A stretch of DNA of 25,611 nucleotides, taken from positions 5,355-30,965 of the forward strand of contig JAQIFP010000069.1 in assembly GCA_030141585.1 (NCBI GenBank). Reading direction: 5' to 3'. Each line of letters starts with the position of its first letter. The first letter of the stretch is position 1. Under the pieces are notes generated by a model. That model worked only from the letters and a program-made list of their open reading frames with translations. It had not been told where the DNA came from and searched no databases. Below are positions 1 to 9,692 of the stretch, in pieces. The DNA is from Ophryocystis elektroscirrha (Eukaryota > Apicomplexa > Conoidasida > Neogregarinorida > Ophryocystidae). The position numbers were made by a program, and so were the translations under genes.

Positions 1-161
1 TAGTGTAATTATATGTATATGTATATGTATATAGTGTAATTATATGTATATGTATATGTATATAGTGTAATTATATGTATATGTATATGTATATAGTGTA
101 ATTATATGTATATGTATATGTATATAGTGTAATTATATGTATATGTATATGTATATAGCGT
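1..161. repeat. 31-bp AT minisatellite
   Basis: A 31-bp unit starting tagtgtaatt and ending in repeated atgtat steps begins at 1, 32, 63, 94 and 125. The copies look identical. A sixth degenerate copy follows from 156 (tagcg instead of tagtg). No coding content is supported. Confidence 0.95.
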
Positions 162-239
162 ATATATATGTATATTTGTTTATATATATAGTAAATATGT
201 ATGTATATATATACATGTATATGTATATATAGTTTATGA

Positions 240-530
240 ACATGTATATATAGTGTATATATATAGTGTATATATATAGTTTATATATATAGTGCATATA
301 TATAATGTATATTTATAGTGTATATATATAGTGTATATATATAGTGTATATATATAGTGTATATATATAGTGTATATATATAGTGTATATATATAGTGTA
401 TATATATAGTTTATATATATAGTGTATATATATAGTGTATATATATAGTGTATATATATAGTGTATATATAGAGTGTATATATATAGTGTATATATATAG
501 TGTATATATATAGTGTATATATATGTATAC
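240..530. repeat. 13-bp AT minisatellite
   Basis: The motif gtgtatatatata recurs every 13 bp (gtg at 318, 331, 344, 357 and onward), with a few tttat or gag variants, for about 20 copies. Because 13 is not a multiple of 3, both strands give artificial Tyr/Ile-rich reading frames. These are not genes. Confidence 0.95.
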
Positions 531-535
531 ATAAT

Positions 536-607
536 GTATATATATATAAATAAATATATATGTATGTATATATATATAAATAAATATATATGTATGTATA
601 TATATAA
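536..607. repeat. Short AT direct repeat, two to three copies
   Basis: A block of about 30 bp (a tatata tract, aataaatatatatg, then tatg) is repeated in tandem directly upstream of the first gene. It is AT-only low-complexity sequence. Confidence 0.7.
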
Positions 608-612
608 TAGAA

Positions 613-1595
613 ATGCATTTGTATTATAATAGAGAAGATTTGATGAGTATGTTTATATTGATAATATTATGTAATTCATTTTCAGATGCAAATATAACCA
701 AGAGACTAAATCCGTTAATAATTTTAAGTTATTTGAGGCCAATAACGATATACCAGAAAACTTACGTTCCTTGCTGGTTGTCGAACAACCGACTTAAGTC
801 GTTATTTGAGATCATTATAAGTAGTCTAAAAAACGTGAAGTGGATTACTCAGGACGCTTACAATTTCCCAAAAAAAAAAAAAATTCCGAATCAGTTTCTG
901 TTCGATAACCTTTTGAAAAAGCATTCTTACGATTATGAAATTGAACCTAATACAGCCATTAAAGTAGTTAAACACCAGCAACAAACTACAAGTTTCAAGT
1001 TTGCTTTAAAAAAAGTCTTTGAATTCTTCAAATATTCTTTATACATTCAAATACCAGAGACCATGACTCATTCGATTGCGTCTCCTAAAATATCTTCTTA
1101 CGGATATTTTATAGACTCGAAAATAGAGCGATGGTATTTGATCTGGTTCCGGTCTGTAGAGGCAGTATTACATAGACTCCTGAAACCAGTGCACATTACA
1201 TTGACCTTTATTCAATTCGCATTTTTTATATTAGCAATAGTATCGGAAGGGCATATAATGCATTTATTAAAAAACCAAACTATGCTAAAAGACCTTTTAA
1301 TAACGGGAGGACTTTTAATTTTTTTAAGTTTGATAGTTGCCATAACAACTTTTTTGACCAAGGGAAACGTCGATCCTGAATACAATTTGTGGTTTAAAGT
1401 GCGCTATTTCATTCTTGCCTTCAATAAGTAGAATTTTTAACACATTTATTTAAATCGCAGTGTCTTAGTATCCTGTTGTTTCCACTTTTTCAGCAGTGCC
1501 ACTCAAAATGACCATTCTGCTAAGTTAGAGTAGGTTCAAAAAAACTTTTCACGTATATACCAGTTACTTTAATGTATCAATATATACAATAATAA

Positions 1596-1647
<52 letters not shown>

Positions 1648-2383
1648 ATATCTTATATTCACACATATATGGTATATTAAAAATATAATTAATTGTTAAT
1701 ATATATATATATTTATATATATATGTATATACACATATAATTTTAACTAATGCATATATATTATATTTTATATAAAATATGGTATATAATTATTATATTA
1801 TCGATTAATTAATCGAACATATATATATATATATATATATATAATTGCATGTTTAAGCGTATATATACAATTATTACACATTATAATATGTATCTTATAT
1901 ATAAAGATATATGATAAGCTATAATTATATTATTTATTAATATATATATATATATATTAATTACTAATATGCATAATTGGACACGTCTGTTAATAAATTG
2001 AGATGTGTAGAATTAAGGAAAACTTTATTGCATTAAAATCTATCAAAGAAGCGTGCTTATTCATAAGCTTAATAAATTTTCCATTATTGTCTTATTGCAC
2101 GGAAAACACAACTATTGTAATGATTGGTTTTTTTGCGGTTTTGGTGTTCATTATTTGTCCAAGTGTTAGTTTAAGTTTACGTCTTTGGCCAATGTGGAAG
2201 ATCTTCCAGTATTTGGATTCATATAAACCGAAAATTATCTCCTTTGAGATTCACAGCGTTTTTACAGTAATCCATATATATATGCCCTGTCTTATTGTCG
2301 TATATGTTATAAATCGGTATAATTTATTTGAATACATATTTTATGAACAGAGCTATACATGGTACTATGAGAAGATTATTTAA
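613..2383 (+). CDS. Multi-pass membrane protein, spliced, unrecognised
   Basis: I do not recognise the family. Two open stretches, 613-1427 and 2011-2383, join in frame across an intron 1428-2010 (donor aa|gtagaa, acceptor gtgtag|a, both phase 2), giving about 395 residues. The junction reads AFNKIKENFIALKS, a smooth continuation. Residues 1-190 are mostly soluble. Hydrophobic segments lie near residues 197-215 and 227-248, with about three more in exon 2 (the sequences around CLFISLINFPLL, FFAVLVFIICP and MPCLIVVYVI), so about five membrane passes. A further 39-nt in-frame intron is possible at 647-685 (gtatgt...ttttcag). If it is not spliced, that segment reads like a short signal sequence (MSMFILIILCNSFSDA). 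The start is uncertain: ATG at 613 or 643. The two open frames could instead be separate genes, but the matched phases favour one. Confidence 0.5.
1599..1643. repeat. (TA)n microsatellite inside intron
   Basis: About 22 uninterrupted TA dinucleotides lie in the 583-nt intron inferred at 1428-2010. The rest of that intron is also AT-rich, with further short TA runs near 1700 and 1820-1842. No gene is seen in it. Confidence 0.9.
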
Positions 2384-2434
2384 TCGAAAGGTCTTCCTGT
2401 ATTTATTATATTTAGATGCCATGAAACCTCCCTT

Positions 2435-3110
2435 TCATACTAAAGAGTTCGACTGAAGACAACTCCGTCTTTTTTTTCTGAGCTCCCTCCTTTTTTTTTT
2501 GTCTTTATGTGGAGTTTTACAAGTCGTGTCTATTTGCTTAACCACGGGAGGTTTGTATTGAATAGTGGAGTCTGAAAATAAATCGGAATAAACTTCATTT
2601 ATAAACTCTTTTAAAGAATTAGTATTGTTCCCAACTGAATCACATTTGATCCAGATAAGAGCATAATTTGCAGATAGTTGAATTAGACCCTGTAAAGCTT
2701 CATCCCTAAACAGTGAATCCCATTATATTTCCAGTTTACCAAGTCGCAATGATGCAAGGTATTTTTTTTATACTACACGCTAGAGGAATTGTGTAATGAA
2801 AAAAAAAATGCCTTTTCTTTTTTTTTTTTTTTAATTCTTACTGCTCGTTATTTTTTTGAATAATGATTAAACCGCATAATGAACAATCCTCTTGCTTTGC
2901 TAAAATATTATTATTATTGATAATAAAACATTCCTCTTTAAAAGCTCTGAAATATACTGCAAATTCAGTCAATTTACTCAATCAATAATTCAATTAATTT
3001 ATCATTAAATTTAGGAGGAAGAATATTTCTGAAAACATTCTACAGTATGTAAAAATATACCCTTCAGAATATTTATATACATCTAGCACGTTTCTAGTAT
3101 GTTTTTTCAT
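2435..3110 (-). CDS. Five-exon hypothetical protein, basic C-terminus
   Basis: No long ATG-initiated ORF marks this gene; it appears only after splicing. Exons on the minus strand are 3110-3061, 3028-2978, 2946-2842, 2772-2740 and 2705-2435. The introns are 32, 31, 69 and 34 nt, all GT...AG and all phase 2. The sum is 510 nt, 169 residues. The protein starts MKKHTRNVLDVYKYSEG, has a mixed middle with a CSLCG motif and WDEALQGLIQLSANYALIW, and ends in a Lys/Arg-rich tail (KKKRRELRKKRR) that could be a nuclear/nucleolar or RNA-binding signal. The frame upstream of the ATG stays open to an AG acceptor, so another 5' exon is possible. I do not recognise the family. The final exon alone is 89 sense codons of balanced composition, which argues against chance. 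Confidence 0.7.
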
Positions 3111-3260
3111 TTTTAAGGCAATAACAGAATAAGCTTCAAAAATCTATAATTACATCTTTTAATAATTTAATTACTAAAATCTATTTATATATTTTACTTA
3201 ATCCCGTCTTTTTTTACATATCTTAATATATTTTCATTATATTATTTAATAAATATATAA

Positions 3261-3306
<46 letters not shown>

Positions 3307-3915
3307 ATCTCGTAATACTGTATTAGATTAGCAATATTTATGATTATATATAAACAAACATGAATTCTTATTTGTATATATACATATATATATATTTATT
3401 TATATATTGATTAAATAATATAACGAATATATATATTATTTTGATAAAATATTAATAAGCTTGTCAATTTACATAAACTTAATTTTTTTTCCATAATGTT
3501 ATTATTGTTTAGTATGCATTAATAAACGCAAAATAAATTATTTTAATAATTTGAAAAAAATTATAAAGAGGACTTTCTAAATGTTGAAGCAATTGAAAAT
3601 TATACAAGTGGATTTAAACACTTAATTAATTAACAATTAATTTTTACGATAATAATATCTTTTATATCAAATATATTTCAATAAGTGATGAGTATATATC
3701 AAAACTCTTTATATTTTTATTTATAATAATACGAAGAAAGAATATAATTAAGTTGTCTTATAATCACTAAAAAATTAAGACAATTATATATAAAAAATAT
3801 ATGTGAAAGATGAATTTTGCATATTTTGATAAATTCTTCAATTTTTATATATAAATATAAATATTTATTGATTGTCGTAAGCCCGTAATACAAAGAAAAT
3901 ACATTAATACAAAAA
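3111..3915. other. AT-rich intergenic spacer
   Basis: This stretch lies between divergently transcribed genes. It holds a (TA)n run at about 3264-3302 and scattered A/T tracts. A minus-strand open frame (3717-3923) is Ile/Tyr/Leu-rich and looks like AT bias. I see no supported gene, only the likely promoter regions of the two flanking genes. Confidence 0.6.
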
Positions 3916-4131
3916 ATGTTCAAGTTAAATGATCCGAAGGATCTTATTTGGTAAATTAAAGATACTAGATGTATATATATGATAATTAGGTTTTTTTTGA
4001 AATCAAGGAATTTGGAAGTTTTAAATTATTTATTGACCCAAGTGCACTATAGTTTCAAGCTGAATATTATTCTGGTTGCGATACTTATTGTGTTCTTGGC
4101 TTTTCTCTATTTAACGTTAGTATTTGCATAG
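3916..4131 (+). CDS. Small protein with C-terminal membrane helix, two exons
   Basis: Exon 1 (3916-3950) and exon 2 (3990-4131) join across a 39-nt intron (tg|gtaaat...aattag|g, phase 2, the split codon being TGG). The product is 58 residues. The first 35 or so are polar to mixed (MFKLNDPKDLIWFFLKSRNL...). The last 22 or so form one strong hydrophobic helix (LNIILVAILIVFLAFLYLTL) ending almost at the stop, the layout of a tail-anchored or single-pass small membrane protein. I do not recognise a family. The gene is close to, and convergent with, the YrhK-like gene at 4310-4939. Support is the fitted splice phase and an intron typical of this window; there is no homology evidence. Confidence 0.55.
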
Positions 4132-4309
4132 TTAATAATACTTCTATGAATAGCATCTTTTATTTGGTTCAACTTCTTCTTACTCTTGTATTCAAAAAGA
4201 CTCAGAAGAAAGAAAAAATCCAAATTTGGCTTCGTGACTCAGATACACAATTATGGTACCAATCAATGGAGTTTGACTGCTAAAATTGGCTTCTTTTTGC
4301 ATTCATGCG

Positions 4310-4939
4310 TTAAAGTTTACGCGTGTCTAAAACAAAACCGAGCTGTAATAAGTTGGTTAAATGTCCCCAAGAAGCTATCAAGAAAAAGATACTACCGACT
4401 AAATATGCCCATAGACCTAATTGAGCTATGGCTACAAAGTTCTGGGCTAAACCACCAAAAACAAAGAGTATAGAACCTAAGAAATCAAGCATGTTTGTTG
4501 GAATAATTTTGTATTTTAAAAGTCCTATTGGCCATATATATGCACACTGTCGAAAGACGTTGATACTTTTGCTAAGCAGCTTAATAGTGCAACCAGAAAA
4601 TATAAGCACAGATCCAGTATAACACAATAAAAGTCCTATTTCTTCCAAATATTTAGACTTTTCAATTAAAAATGGGAACATATATATACATCCAGGAATA
4701 AATGTGAATGCCCCTAAGCCTTGTTGTACTGTTCCATACAATTCTATGTTGCTAGAACTATTATAATTGTGGATAAAGTCCATCACACATGATATTACAA
4801 AAAAAACACACGATATAGCAAATATCAAACATCCTAGGAACATATAATTTATTAAGCAAAACACTGAACCCACCACAAACCCAATACACGCTATTATGTT
4901 TAATATTGACAGAATTAATAAACTAGTGTCGCAATACAT
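4310..4939 (-). CDS. YrhK-like multi-pass membrane protein
   Basis: A single open frame of 209 residues starting MYCDTSLLIL. It has about six hydrophobic segments in pairs, with repeated G-S-x-x-F patterns: VVGSVFCLI near the N-terminus, YTGSVLIFSG mid-protein, LGSILFVFGG and LVGSIFFLIASWGHL near the C-terminus. This pattern resembles the YrhK domain, a small membrane domain of unknown biochemical role; the assignment is by pattern memory, not alignment. The C-terminal end is uncertain. A GT donor near 4317 followed by an AG about 43 nt on could replace the last two or three residues, but no continuation fits clearly. An open frame on the other strand (4186-4473) is antisense noise. Confidence 0.7.
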   Translation of the reverse strand: MYCDTSLLILSILNIIACIGFVVGSVFCLINYMFLGCLIFAISCVFFVISCVMDFIHNYNSSSNIELYGTVQQGLGAFTFIPGCIYMFPFLIEKSKYLEEIGLLLCYTGSVLIFSGCTIKLLSKSINVFRQCAYIWPIGLLKYKIIPTNMLDFLGSILFVFGGLAQNFVAIAQLGLWAYLVGSIFFLIASWGHLTNLLQLGFVLDTRKL

Positions 4940-5287
4940 AGAATATATTATATTTTGATACCAAAGAAATTGAACTTTGGGGTTTTTCTAATTTAATAGG
5001 AATTAAATACTGTTTTTTTTAAAAAATGCAATCTTTTTTATGTGTATTTTGTTTACAGTATGTATAACTTTTTCTACAAGAATAATATAATTGAAGCAAT
5101 TATATAAAACATTATAATTAATTTACAGTTACGTTTTATTAGGTTAAAATGAAAGGAATAATCGTGACATGATTGACTAATATCTAGCTAATGTTTTAGG
5201 TTTTTTGGAATTTGAAACTAAAAGGTCTTGATACTGTCATTATTTTTTAAATGTAATATAAGCAAAGTTAAAGACATGTAGTTTAGT
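4940..5287. other. Divergent intergenic region
   Basis: About 350 bp between the YrhK-like gene (leftward) and the AP-3 mu gene (rightward). It is AT-rich with T-tracts, and presumably holds both promoters. No ORF or recognisable motif is supported. Confidence 0.5.
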
Positions 5288-6775
5288 ATGGATGCATTTT
5301 TTATAACATCTGTATCGAATAATGATATTATCTATGAAAGGTATTACGGTAGAACTTTTGAATACCCCACAAAAGAAATACTCCAGCAAACCAATCCTTC
5401 GTCAACGTATAAATTAGTAAATAGTGAATATATAATAGTGTACCATGTCGAAAATGATATAAGGCTTATAGGCATTTTGAAGCATGCGTATTTTCTCGAC
5501 TGTATTTGGGAGTTGATGCATAGTATATGTGATAGTATTTCTATATATTTTATGGAAGATATTACTGCTCAACTTTTAAGAGATAATATCATTACTGTTA
5601 TGCTATTATTAGAGGAAATGGTGGATTTTGGACTACCAGGAATTATAAATACAGATGCATTAAAACTTATTATACCCCCTAAAACTGCTCTCACTAAAAC
5701 GATGAATTTTTTTAAAGGCTACGTATCAGGAGACTTATTTAATTATATTGGTTCTAGTATTCCAACTGGAAAAATTACTTATGAACATGGAGGTGGACTT
5801 GGAACCGGTTCTGGTATGGGTGTAGGAAGTGGCTTGTTAAGCACTGGTTCAAATAATTGGTGGAGAAGTGGCAATGTAAGGCATCTCTTACAAAATTCTC
5901 AATTAAATATAACAGAATCTTTAAGTTGTATAATAGATGAAAACAAAACAGTAGTATCAAGCTATTTATCAGGAATTATTGATTTTAGATCGCATATAAC
6001 AGGAGTACCAAAAGTTCAAATGTTACTAAGTGATTTAAGTGTATTGGGTAAACCTCCAATGATTTCTTTTCATCCTGCTGTTGATCAAAACTTATGGCAA
6101 GCTGATAATACCATAAAATTTATACCAACGGATACATATTTTGAAATTTGCGAATATTCTGTTATACCAATTACTCCTGTACTCCCGCCTTTATTGATTC
6201 AAGGAAATTTTGTAAATATTGATACAAATAAATCAATATTTTCCAAAAATTTAAATTATTCAAGTTCTCCAAATAAAGAAATACCAAAAATCTGTGCCAA
6301 TAAAACAGAGATCAACTCTTCAAACGAAATTAATTTTTATTTAACTATTAAGCCTAATACAGCATATACGAATATAACTAATACTTCCATAGAAAGTGTT
6401 TCTAACATTAAAATTACTAATATTGTTGTTACTCTTATACTTCCAAAAAATTGTGAATCATTCTCTTTTACCTCTGTATCTCAAGGTATGGCTAAACACA
6501 TTCCAGAAAAACATAAAATGACTTGGTCTTTATCGTCCTTTGAAATAAATTCCACGAAAGAATGTAGTTGTAGAGGGACCATTAAATTAAATTCGAAATT
6601 AGCAATTTCCTCAAGTAATGTTGGCTGGATTGCGTTATTAGATTTTAATATTAATAATTGGACTATGTCGAACATAAGAGTTACAAGCTTAGAATTACTT
6701 AATTCAAAATCAACTTTTTCTTCTAAAGATATTACATACCTTACAAGAGCAAAATCTATTTTATTTCATTTATAA
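5288..6775 (+). CDS. AP3M: AP-3 adaptor complex mu subunit
   Basis: The medium (mu) subunit of the AP-3 coat, which selects tyrosine-motif cargo at Golgi/endosomal membranes. It is intronless, 495 residues against about 418 in animals. Residues 1-140 are the longin-like N-domain (ends in RDNIITVMLLLEEMVDFGLPG and IIPPKTAL, as in mu3). IPTG at 158-161 and WWRSG at 191-195 bracket the start of the mu-homology domain. The latter then shows ITESLSCIIDENKTVVSS, a G(V)PK step, ISFHPAVDQNLW (259-270), FIPTD (278-282) and a C-terminal YLTRAKSILF, matching the mu3 pattern SFHPC...FIPPDG...Y-T-A-F. The extra length is a Gly/Ser-rich insert at about 165-190 and a polar insert at about 310-345. Mu1, mu2 and mu4 are less likely because of these mu3-specific positions. 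It is convergent with the zinc-finger gene. Confidence 0.9.
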   Translation: MDAFFITSVSNNDIIYERYYGRTFEYPTKEILQQTNPSSTYKLVNSEYIIVYHVENDIRLIGILKHAYFLDCIWELMHSICDSISIYFMEDITAQLLRDNIITVMLLLEEMVDFGLPGIINTDALKLIIPPKTALTKTMNFFKGYVSGDLFNYIGSSIPTGKITYEHGGGLGTGSGMGVGSGLLSTGSNNWWRSGNVRHLLQNSQLNITESLSCIIDENKTVVSSYLSGIIDFRSHITGVPKVQMLLSDLSVLGKPPMISFHPAVDQNLWQADNTIKFIPTDTYFEICEYSVIPITPVLPPLLIQGNFVNIDTNKSIFSKNLNYSSSPNKEIPKICANKTEINSSNEINFYLTIKPNTAYTNITNTSIESVSNIKITNIVVTLILPKNCESFSFTSVSQGMAKHIPEKHKMTWSLSSFEINSTKECSCRGTIKLNSKLAISSSNVGWIALLDFNINNWTMSNIRVTSLELLNSKSTFSSKDITYLTRAKSILFHL

Positions 6776-6966
6776 ATATTTTTATTTAAAAAGCGATTTG
6801 AAAACATTTTTGTTTGTATAAACACGACAAAAAAAAAATATTTTACAAATTCCGCAATGACAAATGTTTTCAAAATTACATAAAAAGAAATACCTAAAAA
6901 TAAAGGATGTGATTTCAAAAATCACCAATACTACTAATGCACACAAAACCTGAAAAATTATTTTGT

Positions 6967-8352
6967 CTACTGAAAGAATTGTTGTTTGTTTTTATATGCA
7001 TTATTTAATCGATTATATGTTTTATTATAGCGTTTACGATAAGCCCGAATGTGCTGTTCATATACAAGTTGTACATAACTATTGACAATGTCATCTCCTT
7101 TTTTATCACGGGTTTCATTACATTTATTACATCTGAATCTTCTAGGATAATTTATATTACCACAGCAAATACATGACCAATTTCCGTTCTGTCCAGACGC
7201 CATAGTAGATATTTTTCCACATAATGGATCTCCATATACTTTAAGGAAACTACTAGGATTTCTAAATTCTTCGGGATGCACCAATACCATTGGTGTATTA
7301 TATTCAACATATGGTGGTGATATGTGTATTTCTTTTTTCTTATATTTTTTTTTGATGGGCGTGGTATTTGATACTGGAGGAGGAGTGTCATATGTATAGT
7401 ATCCTCCTCCAACGGTGCCAGCATTTGTCGCTGTAGTAGCATCAACGGTTGTTCCTACATTAAAATTAATACTGTTACTATTTGCATTATCATTTGATAC
7501 AGCATGGTCTTCTATTTTATACATAGCTTCAGCGGAGCTAGAACAACCAGAGGATAAAGACGGTGGAGGTCTTGGTGGGGATGAAGGCAATAAATTTTCC
7601 TCTACACCTTTTTTCGATGAAGATTGTAAAAGAACTGGGGAATCGGTTTTTTTATGAGCAGACCATCCGTTTCGGTCTAATAAATTCTGCACAGAAATTA
7701 TATTTTCTCCAACGTTAGGTGCACTTTCTCCAGTTAATAAGTAATTCTCCGCTTGCAGATTTTTTAAACATAAAGTCAAATCATTTGTGTCGTTTAATAA
7801 ATCGTGTTGAATTAAAGGGTAATTTATGTAATATTTATTTTCTTCTGTATCATCGTTTATCTCTTTCCTCGTAGTCTCTCCATAGACTGCTGATTTTTTT
7901 TTTCTAATATTTGGACTTAATGGAACGGGAGATTGTATGTTTGTAAACTGTAGAAGAGAATCGGGAGTATTTAATGAGCTAATTATGTTATTTTTACTAT
8001 TTGAAGTTTCAATCAAATCAAGCATATTAGAAACATGCGCTGAATGTTTGTAAAAATTATCATCTTGCGATTTAATAAGGGTCATACTATTAATTTTTTC
8101 TAGTAATTCTTCCGACAATTTTTTTTCGGGGAACACATCAAGAAACTTGAGTTCGTCAAAAAAAGACATATAATCTTTGTCTGGTTTATTTAATAAACCA
8201 TAATTTTCATCAAAAAGACATGTTAGTGGATTTGGAACATTGACATACTTAAGGGGACATTCAATAACAGCCTGAGAACGTATTATAGATAATTTATATT
8301 GTAGTGATGCATTAGGGTAATAACAATACTTTTTCATCATGCTAAATGACAT
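6967..8352 (-). CDS. RanBP2-type zinc-finger protein, probable RNA binder
   Basis: A 461-residue single-exon protein. Near the C-terminus a RanBP2/ZRANB2-type zinc ribbon is clear: W392-x-C394-x2-C397-x3-N401-x2-RR-x2-C408-x2-C411 (core NWSCICCGNINYPRRFRCNK). In this family such fingers bind single-stranded RNA, usually GGU-like motifs, or ubiquitin; the Asn and the paired Arg favour RNA. A basic Tyr/Arg/Lys tail follows (RAYRKRYNKTYNRLN). The N-terminal 350 residues look disordered, with Ser/Pro/Asn-rich stretches including a Pro tract (SSPPRPPPSLSSG) and a Gly/Ala/Thr stretch. The beginning (MSFSMMKKYCYYPNASLQYK) is not a signal peptide. It could be an mRNA regulator or splicing factor; the exact orthologue is not recognised. 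Confidence 0.85.
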   Translation of the reverse strand: MSFSMMKKYCYYPNASLQYKLSIIRSQAVIECPLKYVNVPNPLTCLFDENYGLLNKPDKDYMSFFDELKFLDVFPEKKLSEELLEKINSMTLIKSQDDNFYKHSAHVSNMLDLIETSNSKNNIISSLNTPDSLLQFTNIQSPVPLSPNIRKKKSAVYGETTRKEINDDTEENKYYINYPLIQHDLLNDTNDLTLCLKNLQAENYLLTGESAPNVGENIISVQNLLDRNGWSAHKKTDSPVLLQSSSKKGVEENLLPSSPPRPPPSLSSGCSSSAEAMYKIEDHAVSNDNANSNSINFNVGTTVDATTATNAGTVGGGYYTYDTPPPVSNTTPIKKKYKKKEIHISPPYVEYNTPMVLVHPEEFRNPSSFLKVYGDPLCGKISTMASGQNGNWSCICCGNINYPRRFRCNKCNETRDKKGDDIVNSYVQLVYEQHIRAYRKRYNKTYNRLNNAYKNKQQFFQ

Positions 8353-8966
8353 AAACTATTTTATACTTCTTATTATTTAAAATATTCCTAAACAATAAAT
8401 ATAATTTAATTTATAATAAATAAAACGTACGTATAACTCTTTGTAAAAATAATAAATATATTATATATAAATATTAATATAAATATATATATATATATAC
8501 AATATATATATACAATATAAATTTACACATTATATTACTAAGATATAAATATTTATGTGTATTGATATATTTATAGTTATTAAGAATTTACACCACGGTA
8601 AATAACGTATATAATAAAATATAAACTTAAGACCTGATAAAATTTTAACACTTTAAAAATCAAACCCACATATACAATTAATCTGTAATTGAAATCGTCA
8701 AGCTATATTATAAATTTATACCAATGAATAAATATAATATTTATAATATTTTTAAACAAGAATATATATATATACATTACGTTATTAAGAAATTTATACG
8801 CATAGTTTGGTATTTTAATACTATGACAATTTTTTTTTTTACTTTACATAAAAAGCTCATAAAATATGATATGTAATACACATTATCTTTTTTAAATAAA
8901 GGATAAGATACTTCAAATCACATCAATAATAAAGATTATGTATGTAGTTACTTTTTTTTCAGTCAT
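8353..8966. other. AT-rich intergenic spacer
   Basis: About 610 bp, the upstream region of the minus-strand zinc-finger gene. It contains TA-rich tracts (8480-8515, 8761-8775) and A/T homopolymers. No coding or RNA feature is seen. Confidence 0.5.
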
Positions 8967-9179
8967 ATGAGAAGGGAAATTTCTACATTTTTGAAAAAGT
9001 TCGTGTGGTTTTATGTGTGCTGTGGTATACATTTATATTTTTCTTTACGTCGAAATTTAGAAAAAATAGAAAGTTCAAAAAAAAATATCAATGCCAAAAT
9101 ACATATGCTACATGTTACGAGACATTTACAAACATCAGCAAGATTAACAAAAAACACGCGTTATTATCAGGCGCGTTAA
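8967..9179 (+). CDS. Possible small gene
   Basis: An open frame from ATG 8967 to the stop at 9177-9179. It contains a candidate 36-nt intron 9025-9060 (g|gtatac...aatttag|aa, phase 1). Since 36 is divisible by 3 the frame is open either way: 70 residues unspliced or 58 spliced. The spliced form starts MRREISTFLKKFVWFYVCCE and ends in a basic stretch (TRHLQTSARLTKNTRYYQAR). A polypyrimidine tract and AG just upstream (8951-8962) suggest there may also be an earlier exon. No family is recognised, and it could be chance. Confidence 0.35.
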   Translation: MRREISTFLKKFVWFYVCCGIHLYFSLRRNLEKIESSKKNINAKIHMLHVTRHLQTSARLTKNTRYYQAR

Positions 9180-9692
9180 TTATGAACTAAATAAGTGTTA
9201 ATTGATTATAGGAAATTTAAGCTATAGTCTTCATATAATTGTTTAAATAAGTTTATTTATACTTAATTTTATCTAATTAATGAATAAAATAGTTTTATTG
9301 ATGTCTCTCTAGTAAGCTAATTTTTTTTGAGTATATGTAAACAATTTATGTATGGGTATATATAAATAATTTATATGTACCCATACATAAATTTAATTAC
9401 ACAAAATATAGCTTTTAAAAAAAATAATAAATATTTATCAGCATTGAAATCATTAATGGTTCCATTATATAATATACAGAATGTAGATAATAAGTTATAA
9501 TGCATAGCTAATCAATATAGGAACCCAAAAATTAATTAATTAATGTTCAAATAAATTATATTTTATTATCAAAATAAAGCGTTAAGAATAATATCTGTAT
9601 TATTATAGTTAATTTGTGTTAAATTTACGGACAACTGTTATAATAGGTAAGGAGGAAAATGCGGACCTCTTATATGTAAGCTACAGAAAGGA
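9180..9692 (+). promoter_or_regulatory. ABCG upstream region with a possible short uORF
   Basis: AT-rich leader of the transporter gene. A six-codon reading frame (ATG 9659 to TAA 9679) lies 13 bp before the ATG at 9693, so it could dampen translation if it is in the mRNA. Near 9350-9390 an inverted pair (tatgggtatat / gtacccata) could form a hairpin. Neither has functional proof. Confidence 0.3.

Noticed and set aside
1..161. CRISPR-like array
   Set aside because: Units are contiguous with no spacers, and the genome is eukaryotic with introns.
281..618. Minus-strand frames of Tyr/Ile/His repeats
   Set aside because: Products of the 13-bp minisatellite; the same pattern opens in several frames.
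3550..3634. Possible plus-strand exon reading FEKNYKEDFLNVEAIENYTS
   Set aside because: Balanced composition, but no convincing acceptor or upstream exon could be joined to it, and it ends in a stop 280 bp before the next gene.
3717..3923. 68-residue minus-strand frame
   Set aside because: Tyr/Ile/Leu-rich from A/T bias, no splice partners, overlaps the start of the 3916 gene.
4186..4622. Plus-strand frames of 95 and 64 residues
   Set aside because: Mostly antisense to the YrhK-like gene; no motif and no fitting splice.
7152..7657. Frames overlapping the zinc-finger gene on both strands
   Set aside because: Shadows of the real 461-residue gene.
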